The translations under genes and the position numbers were made by a program. From Prochlorococcus sp. AG-402-A21 (lineage in GTDB: Bacteria; Cyanobacteriota; Cyanobacteriia; PCC-6307; Cyanobiaceae): DNA of 41,056 bases. Of the stretch, positions 7,538 through 12,660 are shown one piece after another. Position 1 is the stretch's first letter. The number at the start of each line of letters is the position of its first letter. Below the pieces are notes generated by a model. The model was not told the origin of the DNA. It saw nothing but the letters and a program-made list of their open reading frames with translations, and did no database searches. The stretch lies in assembly GCA_003279655.1 (NCBI GenBank), contig QCHI01000013.1, positions 1-41,056 on the forward strand, written 5' to 3'.

Positions 7538-7559
7538 CGTGTGGAAGTCGTGTGGAAGT
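7538..7559 (+). repeat. Perfect 11-base doublet CGTGTGGAAGT
   Basis: Two exact tandem copies of CGTGTGGAAGT, about 70 bases right of core D, at a position comparable to the CACGTAAAACC doublets of other cassettes. A putative arm-type recombinase site. Bases 7560-7700 show no gene. Confidence 0.55.
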
Positions 7560-7700
7560 GATTTTTAGAGAAAAATTCTGATTACCTCAGGGGTAGAAAA
7601 TATCTTGCTTTTTTATACCCCAAGCACTTCTAATAGTGTCTTATTTTCTGGTAATTACCTTAGAAAAATCCTATGTTTCTATTAGTGGTAAAGGTAAGCA

Positions 7701-8204
7701 ATGAGAATCCGACCATTTGTTCTAACTGCGATACTTCTGTCCCCAATAGCAGCAATGGCAGATGGATATCATCACCAGAGGGGATATACAACTCAACGAA
7801 CTTGCTACAAAGAAATCTACAGAGAGGAATATGTTTCTGGGAATAGAAGAGCAAAGGGTTATGTGAAGTCCTACTTGGACAAAGTCGAAGTACCTTGCTC
7901 TTCACTTAGTTGGAATCCACCAGTTCGTAAATATCGTCACCGTCATAATCATGCTTATTACCAACACGATCATGTGCATTATTTCCCTCATACTCATGGC
8001 AGGTATAACAGACCAACCCATCAGCAAGTATTAGTTTCTCGTAGTTATCGAACTAGTGGAGGAAGTTGTAGTTCAGGCAATGCAACTACAGGTGGATTGA
8101 TTGGAGGTGGTCTTGCTGCTGCAATCTCCAAGAAAGATGCTTATGCGTGGTCTATTCCTCTAGGTGCTGTTCTTGGAATGGGCATTGCTAATGCTGATTG
8201 CTAA
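7701..8204 (+). CDS. Exported His/Tyr-rich protein with glycine-zipper C-terminus
   Basis: 167 residues. The N-terminus is a signal peptide (MRIRPFVLTAILLSPIAAMA, cleavage after about residue 20). The centre (75-115) is rich in His and Tyr (RHRHNHAYYQHDHVHYFPHTH), which suggests metal binding. The C-terminus (about 130-167) is a glycine-zipper region, GGLIGGGLAAAI and GAVLGMGIANADC, like the 2TM glycine-zipper of outer-membrane-associated proteins. Probably periplasmic or outer-membrane associated. First gene of the composite cassette; the end of the gene contains a small repeated word (GATTGCTAATGCGGATTGC) running past the stop. ATG 7701 is chosen because it gives an intact signal peptide. 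No function is assigned. Confidence 0.75.
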   Translation: MRIRPFVLTAILLSPIAAMADGYHHQRGYTTQRTCYKEIYREEYVSGNRRAKGYVKSYLDKVEVPCSSLSWNPPVRKYRHRHNHAYYQHDHVHYFPHTHGRYNRPTHQQVLVSRSYRTSGGSCSSGNATTGGLIGGGLAAAISKKDAYAWSIPLGAVLGMGIANADC

Positions 8205-8291
8205 TGCGGATTGCTAATGCGGATTTTTCTCAATATTTAAGAGATTATTTTTGTTATTGCCATGTTGGTCTTGGGTGTATCAGAATGGATA

Positions 8292-8361
8292 TACAGAACA
8301 ACTCCTCACACATAGTTCTGTACTAAAAAGCACCCAACTCTAACGAGAAGGGTGCTTTTTT
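8292..8361 (+). ncRNA. Putative sRNA with Yfr1-type core in a hairpin loop (pair 1, copy a)
   Basis: An 8-base perfect stem TACAGAAC (8292-8299) / GTTCTGTA (8315-8322) holds a 15-base loop containing ACTCCTCACAC (8301-8311), the core known to be unpaired in the cyanobacterial sRNA Yfr1. An 11-base terminator stem AAAAAGCACCC (8325-8335) / GGGTGCTTTTT (8350-8360) with a T-run follows. In canonical Yfr1 the core lies between two stem-loops, not in a loop, so this is a Yfr1-like rather than a certain Yfr1 gene. The 5' end is not known. The terminator may also serve the minus-strand gene at 8383-8613. Confidence 0.55.
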
Positions 8362-8382
8362 AATCGCAAATTATTTTGCTAT

Positions 8383-8613
8383 CTAGTGAGCATGTCCATC
8401 ATGATCCCCTTTATGGTCGTCTTTGTGATCATGCTTTTCCATTTTTTCCTCCGAACCCATTTGGCAACCAGTAATTAGAAGAGGTGTGAATAAAGAAAAA
8501 GCAGCGAATAAAGAGATGACGACCTGACGCGTTAAGAGATTTTGGAAATAGTATTTATTTTCACTGTATCTATTTTTAACTTCTTTACTTGATTGTGCCA
8601 ATCCAAAAACCAA
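8383..8613 (-). CDS. Small His/Asp-rich putative lipoprotein
   Basis: 76 codons. A hydrophobic segment (VVISLFAAFSLFTPLLITGC) ends in a lipobox-like LITGC, and the mature part is short and full of His and Asp (HDHKDDHKGDHDGHAH), typical of divalent-metal binding. If processed it would be a periplasmic lipid-anchored peptide of about 27 residues. The only available start is TTG at 8613, giving an unusually long 35-residue region before the hydrophobic segment; no ATG precedes the signal, so the true start is uncertain and decay at the 5' end is possible. It converges with the sRNA-like element at 8292-8361. Not recognised as a named family. Confidence 0.5.
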   Translation of the reverse strand: MVFGLAQSSKEVKNRYSENKYYFQNLLTRQVVISLFAAFSLFTPLLITGCQMGSEEKMEKHDHKDDHKGDHDGHAH

Positions 8614-8654
8614 CCTGATAAGGGTTTATTCTTAAATCTGCTCCGATAAGTTCC

Positions 8655-8753
8655 TGATGTGAGGAGTGAGAGACCCTCCGCAGTGGAAACAAGGAAACAC
8701 TTGCATCCGGTCTCTACAATAATCCGCCCCCAACAGAACAGGGCGGTTTTTTT
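8655..8753 (+). ncRNA. Putative Yfr2-like sRNA (pair 2, copy a)
   Basis: It contains two GGAAACA words (8685-8691 and 8693-8699), which I associate with the Yfr2 (Cyano-1) family, enclosed by a 7-base helix AGAGACC (8669-8675) / GGTCTCT (8709-8715). It ends in a terminator CCGCCC (8724-8729) / GGGCGG (8741-8746) with seven Ts. TGTGAGGAGT (8658-8667) is exactly complementary to ten bases of the loop of the element at 8292-8361. No open frame. Family call from memory of motif only. Confidence 0.5.
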
Positions 8754-8942
8754 GTGTCTTTTCTAGAGTGGTCTGATGATTTTTCCATCTCCACAAGTTG
8801 TTTTTGGACTGTTGCTTTTGAGTACAGCAGTTGTTTTGATTTTCGATATCAGATACAACCCATTCGGAAATAATGAAGACGATCTTTGATTAGGAATAAA
8901 TTCTGATGTTGCCCTCTTCTGAGTTTGATTAAAAAAGAAATA

Positions 8943-9022
8943 GCAGAACAACTCCTCAACAAAAATAGTTCTGTAGTAAAGGAAGACCCCTGGTGCCAAT
9001 ATTAGGCAAGGGGTCTTTCTTT
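8943..9022 (+). ncRNA. Putative sRNA, paralogue of 8292-8361 (pair 1, copy b)
   Basis: Same layout as copy a: stem CAGAAC (8944-8949) / GTTCTG (8968-8973), loop with ACTCCTCAACA (8951-8961; the last bases differ from the Yfr1 core), then a strong terminator AAGACCCC (8983-8990) / GGGGTCTT (9010-9017), extended by further A-T and one G-T pair, with an inner TGCC/GGCA stem. The sequence between the two halves differs from copy a, so only the functional parts are kept. Confidence 0.5.
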
Positions 9023-9141
9023 TGGGGAGATAAACAGGTGTTTTCTCTCATGTTCCAATAATTCGGTTTGAGTAGAAATGGGTTGGAGTTTTAGCACTTC
9101 GTTTCTGAAGGTCAAAGAGTTGTTAGTTCAAGGTGTGAATT

Positions 9142-9204
9142 GTTCAGTAGAGATAAACAAGTGCTGAACTCAAAGGGGACGACCAAAATCTCGTCCCCTT
9201 CTTT
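9142..9204 (+). ncRNA. Putative sRNA (pair 3, copy a)
   Basis: Stem GTTCAGT (9142-9148) / GCTGAAC (9163-9169), then a 10-base terminator stem AAGGGGACGA (9173-9182) / TCGTCCCCTT (9191-9200) with loop CCAAAATC and a short T-rich end. A second copy lies at 10508-10567 with a compensated stem. No ORF or known family. Confidence 0.42.
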
Positions 9205-9285
9205 AATGAAAAATTATTTGTTGACCATCTAGACAGAAGTAGTATATTTGTATTAGTTTTCTCCCCATTACAAACACAAGCAATC

Positions 9286-9312
9286 AAAGCAGCTGTGAGC
9301 GGTGCTTTTTTT
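9286..9312 (+). terminator. Rho-independent terminator
   Basis: AAAGCA (9286-9291) / TGCTTT (9303-9308) with a 7-base T-tract. There is no gene just upstream, so it probably ends a further short RNA or reads through from the element at 9142. Confidence 0.5.
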
Positions 9313-9366
9313 GTCTCTACTTCGTGATTCCCCTGACTGCTGATTTCATCAGAATCTTTGCAGGAA

Positions 9367-9675
9367 ATGAATCCACCATCAGATATCAGTTACATGAATG
9401 AACCTGTTAGAGAAGCATTGCCAACACCATCGGGTTGGTTAGTCGCTCCCGCTAGAGATTTTTGTCTGCTTTTTATACGTGACCCGAAATCTGTAATGGT
9501 TGATCCGACTGTCTTTACTCAACTTTGGTATTGCACTAAAGAAGGTGTTCCCACAAGACTTAAGAACACAAGAAGATTGGACTATCAATCCTCTTATGAA
9601 ACTTGGAATGAACTAATCAGTAATGGTTGGGAATTAGTGGAGCATCAGTTCAATGCTTGTATTGATGCTGCTTAA
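9367..9675 (+). CDS. Small hypothetical protein
   Basis: 102 residues from the ATG at 9367; a TTG at 9358 would add three. It has no signal peptide or membrane segment, with several aromatic residues (LWYCTKEG, YETWNELISNGWELVEHQF) that suggest a compact fold. The C-terminal codons (QFNACIDAA-stop) recur as a fragment at 10969-10998, so the gene once had a second copy here. AGGA lies too close to the ATG for a good ribosome site, leaving the start open. I do not recognise the family. Confidence 0.55.
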   Translation: MNPPSDISYMNEPVREALPTPSGWLVAPARDFCLLFIRDPKSVMVDPTVFTQLWYCTKEGVPTRLKNTRRLDYQSSYETWNELISNGWELVEHQFNACIDAA

Positions 9676-9774
9676 GTGTGGTAAATACCATAGATATTTT
9701 CATGTAGTAGGAGTAGAAATAAATCAAGAGTCATAGCACTCTCGAAGATATTAAAGGGGATATGTGCATTGACT

Positions 9775-9880
9775 CTAGGGAGGAATCTCACGCCTCCTGT
9801 AGTGAACAGAGAACACCTTTCGTGCGGTCTCTGCAATGGTCGGAACAACCCAAACCCCTGATTGATTTCAGGGGTTTTTC
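9775..9880 (+). ncRNA. Putative sRNA, diverged Yfr2-like paralogue (pair 2, copy b)
   Basis: Shares with 8655-8753 the order GGAGG/CCTCC stem, GTAGTGAACA...GAACAC, GGTCTCTGCAAT, then a terminator AAACCCCTG (9852-9860) / CAGGGGTTT (9869-9877) with Ts. The GGAAACA words are degraded, so Yfr2 membership is uncertain. It fills most of the gap 9676-9982; upstream, GAGTAGAAATAAATCA resembles GAGTAGATATAAGTCA at 9944, possibly a shared promoter region. Confidence 0.38.
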
Positions 9881-9982
9881 TTTGTAGGGTAATCAGAATT
9901 AATACTTTAGGGTTTTTGTCCTATAGATTTCTTGAATTAGGAGGAGTAGATATAAGTCAAGGCACTATTAGGAGGGCAAACC

Positions 9983-10168
9983 ATGTCATGCGGTAATCCT
10001 TTTAAACATGCAATCGAAGACGTAAAAGAAACATTCTCGAAATCTTGTGGAGTTCCTATCCAAGGGAACGACTGGTGCGATCTGGTTTCTAATTATGAAA
10101 CTGATTTTGATGAAGTCGATTACGAGAATGAATGCTTGCAGTTTGGCAACTGCTCAATTGACTACTAA
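9983..10168 (+). CDS. Small acidic Cys-containing protein
   Basis: 61 residues, five cysteines and an acidic second half (NYETDFDEVDYENECLQ). A strong ribosome site AGGAGG lies 7 bases before the ATG, rare in this AT-rich genome, which supports real translation. No membrane segment or known domain. The next small gene (10199) starts 30 bases after the stop and has the same kind of ribosome site, so the two are probably one transcript. Confidence 0.65.
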   Translation: MSCGNPFKHAIEDVKETFSKSCGVPIQGNDWCDLVSNYETDFDEVDYENECLQFGNCSIDY

Positions 10169-10198
10169 AAAAACATTGACCTAACAGGAGGTCTAATT

Positions 10199-10333
10199 AT
10201 GCAAGCAACACGTAGTTTCAGATCCAATGGATCGAATACTCTTTCATCGATATTTCTATGGTTTTCTGTCTTTTTGATTTCTATGGGGACACTTCCTCAT
10301 CTCATTCCTTATTACTTTCAGTTGAAATATTGA
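10199..10333 (+). CDS. Small single-span membrane protein (44 aa)
   Basis: Reads MQATRSFRSNGSNTLSSIFL, then WFSVFLISMGTLPHLIPYYF and QLKY-stop. It has a basic N-terminus, then a hydrophobic segment at about 17-41. ACAGGAGGTC gives a strong AGGAGG site 8 bases before the ATG. It lies 30 bases after 9983-10168. The function is unknown; its size and topology resemble small stress or photosystem-associated proteins, but no motif proves this. Confidence 0.6.
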   Translation: MQATRSFRSNGSNTLSSIFLWFSVFLISMGTLPHLIPYYFQLKY

Positions 10334-10342
10334 GGTAAAAAA

Positions 10343-10405
10343 ATGATTCTTGATCTTCTTAAACTAATTCTCAGAAAGCACAAAGAGTATTGGGTTGTTG
10401 GTTAA
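10343..10405 (+). CDS. Very short ORF (20 aa), doubtful
   Basis: MILDLLKLILRKHKEYWVVG-stop, beginning 9 bases after the previous stop. Amphipathic and basic. It may be translated by coupling from the upstream gene, but there is only a weak AGGT before the start. Low confidence. Confidence 0.25.
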   Translation: MILDLLKLILRKHKEYWVVG

Positions 10406-10507
10406 ACAGGAGTTTTTTCTCATGTTCACCTGATCTGGATTTGTTATTAATGAATTAGGAGTCACAGCACCTTCTGTGGGTCAAAGTTAAATAAAGGATG
10501 GAAATTT

Positions 10508-10567
10508 AGTTCAGTCAGTTGAGTGCTTGACTCAAAGGGGGGCGACCAAAATCTCGCCCCCTTCTTT
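10508..10567 (+). ncRNA. Putative sRNA (pair 3, copy b)
   Basis: Matches 9142-9204: GTTCAGT, then GCTTGACTCAAAGGGG, and a terminator hairpin whose GGGGGCGA / TCGCCCCC arms differ from copy a at a paired position on both sides (A-T to G-C), a compensatory change. Loop CCAAAATC is unchanged. This supports an RNA role rather than chance. Confidence 0.45.
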
Positions 10568-10930
10568 ATGGGAATTAGAAGAAAAGCACTACCTCAACCG
10601 ACCCTAATTTTTAGTGAACTTATTTTTAGATTAATAGTGGGCGATTGGGTAATGCGGATTATCCTTTTTTCCAGAGATAGGGGACTGTCTGTATTAGAAA
10701 AGGAACCCTGTCCCTTTCTCGCAAATTCATTAAAAGTATGTGTTTTAAATTTAATGAGAAGCAAAGAGATTATTGAAGATTTAATTAGTTCCTCTCTAAC
10801 AGAGATTTTAAAAAGATCGTTAACCCTTGATAGAAAAGATCAAATTGCAATCCATCAAGAGTTTAAAGAATGGATTTATGAAGGAACCAAAGAGGAAGAC
10901 ATTTGGGTCATAGATCGTCCAATCAAATAA
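10568..10930 (+). CDS. Hypothetical protein
   Basis: 120 residues from ATG 10568. A GTG at 10523 would start inside the terminator hairpin and is unlikely; ATG 10652 is another option (MRIILFSRDRG). The N-terminal part is hydrophobic and basic, the C-terminal part helical and charged (KDQIAIHQEFKEWIYEGTKE). No ribosome site is seen, and no family is recognised. It could be a decayed fragment. Confidence 0.4.
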   Translation: MGIRRKALPQPTLIFSELIFRLIVGDWVMRIILFSRDRGLSVLEKEPCPFLANSLKVCVLNLMRSKEIIEDLISSSLTEILKRSLTLDRKDQIAIHQEFKEWIYEGTKEEDIWVIDRPIK

Positions 10931-10959
10931 TTAAATCTTCAATCCTTTTTCCACTAATA

Positions 10960-10998
10960 GAGAGTCCCAAGTTCAATGCTTGTGTTGACGCTGCCTAA
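10960..10998 (+). pseudogene. C-terminal remnant of a paralogue of 9367-9675
   Basis: AAGTTCAATGCTTGTGTTGA and the next bases encode KFNACVDAA-stop, against QFNACIDAA-stop at the end of 9367-9675. Nothing of the rest of the gene is visible upstream, where 10568-10930 now lies. Confidence 0.6.
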
Positions 10999-11369
10999 CC
11001 ATAATTAACTCTAAATTGCTCAAAAGGTAGACCAGTTTTACCCTCGATTTCTTTTTCTAACGAGATCCACCATTCCTCTTCGTCTAATGAAACTTCATAA
11101 AACCTTCTTGCGAAATGTATATGGATTTCATCAATACTTTTAACCCCATATTCATCTAATGCTTCTTGCTCTGAATCAAAAACTCCTTCACCTTCACCAT
11201 CAATAACAACACTGACTTCCCACCAATTTTTGCTTTCCCATTCTGGTAACAAATCAAGTAATGCTTGTGGAGCAAAAAGTTCTACTGACCAATTTCCGCC
11301 ACCTCTAAACCTTTCATTTCCATCTAAATCATCATCGTTTATGTGATCCAAATAATTGTCTGCTCTCAT
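10995..11369 (-). CDS. Acidic hypothetical protein
   Basis: 124 residues, strongly acidic and Trp-rich (WESKNWWEVSVVIDGEGEGV, FARRFYEVSLDEEEWW). No signal or membrane segment. The frame continues open upstream of the ATG for about 20 codons (EIEDWIKKFNPEQVER) to a TGA near 11439, with no usual start codon, so the N-terminus may be longer through a rare start or shortened by mutation. It lies downstream of two small membrane genes on the same strand and may be cotranscribed. Family not recognised. Confidence 0.55.
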   Translation of the reverse strand: MRADNYLDHINDDDLDGNERFRGGGNWSVELFAPQALLDLLPEWESKNWWEVSVVIDGEGEGVFDSEQEALDEYGVKSIDEIHIHFARRFYEVSLDEEEWWISLEKEIEGKTGLPFEQFRVNYG

Positions 11370-11446
11370 CCTCTCAACTTGCTCTGGATTGAATTTTTTT
11401 ATCCAATCTTCTATTTCTTTTTTAGTTTTGTATATTTTTCAATCCC

Positions 11447-11572
11447 CTATTTCAGAAATGGAAGCAACTTACTGAAGGTCGCTGGGAACGAACCAACAAT
11501 GAGTGCCACTGCTCCAAGAACAACCGCCACGATTGCAGCATCTACTAAAAGATCTTTCCAGTTGTATTTCAT
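11447..11572 (-). CDS. Small single-span membrane protein (41 aa)
   Basis: MKYNWKDLLVDAAIVAVVLG, then AVALIVGSFPATFSKLLPFL and K-stop. It has one clear transmembrane helix (about 10-30). Its ATG overlaps the TGA of the gene 11569-11739 in an ATGA, the usual sign of translational coupling. The hydrophobic pattern is coding-like. Function unknown; probably inner or thylakoid membrane. Confidence 0.6.
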   Translation of the reverse strand: MKYNWKDLLVDAAIVAVVLGAVALIVGSFPATFSKLLPFLK

Positions 11573-11739
11573 CTCAAAGTGACCATGTCTGGAGCAGTGC
11601 ATTCAGTTGGATATGAGATCACATTCTTTGCTGTAAATCCTGCACCTATCGCAACAAGTCCAATTACAAAGATCCATTTAGATCTCTCACTCGAGAACAG
11701 TCTGTTCATAAAATTGACGTACTGATGTGAAGTTTCCAT
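11569..11739 (-). CDS. Small single-span membrane protein (56 aa)
   Basis: It starts METSHQYVNFMNRLFSSERS and has one membrane helix (KWIFVIGLVAIGAGFTA, about 21-37), then a short tail with one Cys (PTECTAPDMVTLR). The stop overlaps the next gene's start by ATGA. The start is only 22 bases from the divergent ATG at 11762, so the promoters must overlap the coding sequences or the leaders be very short. Function unknown. Confidence 0.55.
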   Translation of the reverse strand: METSHQYVNFMNRLFSSERSKWIFVIGLVAIGAGFTAKNVISYPTECTAPDMVTLR

Positions 11740-11761
11740 CAACGATAATGTTTTTTATTCA

Positions 11762-12154
11762 ATGACCTTCAACACTCTTAAAAGTCTTTGTCTTAGTTGT
11801 TTTGCACTTCTACTTATTTTTTATCCGTTAACAATAGATGCTCTATCGCCTGACTGGGTTGCAGTTCCAAAGAGTGAGTATGGAGAGCAGTTATGGGATA
11901 AGAACAGTGTTCAAAAAAATCATGATGGATCCATACGAGTATTCAGCAAATTTATTCCTAAAAGTACTACTGAAATTACTCAAGACATTCTGTACACGAT
12001 GGATGTCAACTGTTCGGAAAATTCTTTTAGAGACGTTGCAGTAGGAGCAAAGGAATTTAATGAGTTCAAGAATCAAGATTCAGAATGGAAAGATCCCAAT
12101 GGAGATGAATTGATTTTGGGTGTTATCGATCAGGTTTGTACTTTTGGAAATTAG
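11762..12154 (+). CDS. Exported protein resembling surface-adhesin E-type domain
   Basis: 130 residues. Signal peptide at 1-27 (LCLSCFALLLIFYPLTIDA), then a domain of about 100 residues: WVAVPKSEYGEQLWDKNSV, DGSIRVFSKF, YTMDVNCSEN, and a final DQVCTFGN. The spacing of W, the W/Y-D-x-x-S-V strand, a V-x-x-K strand and two cysteines recalls the small Adhesin_E-like family of secreted beta proteins. This is a pattern judgement, not a proven match. Likely periplasmic, with one disulfide. It starts next to a divergent small gene at 11739. Confidence 0.6.
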   Translation: MTFNTLKSLCLSCFALLLIFYPLTIDALSPDWVAVPKSEYGEQLWDKNSVQKNHDGSIRVFSKFIPKSTTEITQDILYTMDVNCSENSFRDVAVGAKEFNEFKNQDSEWKDPNGDELILGVIDQVCTFGN

Positions 12155-12184
12155 ATAAAAAGTAGACTACAAACGTCTAATAAA

Positions 12185-12328
12185 TTGCGACCATATTGCG
12201 ACGAAATGACTAATACGCACCTTTTCTTATCACTTAAAAGCCTTTGCTTAGTTCGAGTGGAGACGCGAGTTAAAGATCTGATTTCAAAATTGCGCCTAAC
12301 ATAAAACGAGTTGCGACTAACTTGCGAC
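12185..12328 (+). repeat. Two TTGCGAC doublets with 11-base period
   Basis: TTGCGAC occurs at 12185-12191 and 12196-12202 (spacer CATA), and again at 12311-12317 and 12322-12328 (spacer TAAC). Each pair has an 11-base period like the CACGTAAAACC and CGTGTGGAAGT doublets; the pairs are 126 bases apart. They may mark an old junction inside the composite cassette. The remaining gap to 12660 shows only a terminator and the promoter region. Confidence 0.5.
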
Positions 12329-12342
12329 TGATCTTCACAAAG

Positions 12343-12366
12343 ACCTGCTTTAGGGCAGGTTTTTTT
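12343..12366 (+). terminator. Rho-independent terminator
   Basis: ACCTGC (12343-12348) / GCAGGT (12355-12360) followed by six further Ts. Lies after the TTGCGAC doublets; it could end the transcript of 11762-12154 or a short RNA. Confidence 0.6.
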
Positions 12367-12617
12367 GTGCCTACTCATCCTCATAACCAATCTTGTTTGC
12401 TGGATTAGTAATAAAAAGAATCATTAGAAACACTACGTTTGCAGGCAAAGAATGTTTTTTTTTAGTAACAAAAGAGTCATACCCTGCGTCACGTTGAATT
12501 TCTCTTTTCCCTTGCTCATATTATTTTTCCCAAAAGAGATACAAATTAGAAAATTTATTCATCTTCCTCTATCAGTAGTAAATGATGTTAGAAAGATTTA
12601 ATAAGGAACCAGATTAG

Positions 12618-12626
12618 CAGTAAGAT
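12618..12626 (+). promoter_or_regulatory. Promoter-like box of the TPR family, variant
   Basis: CAGTAAGAT, 34 bases before the ATG at 12661, matches TAGTAAAAT at 1422, 3720 and 5843. The upstream block TTAGAAAGATTTAATAA matches the same region of the paralogues. Confidence 0.4.
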
Positions 12627-12660
12627 CGGGAAAAGCAAAAGAGAGAAAAGATAATAGAAG

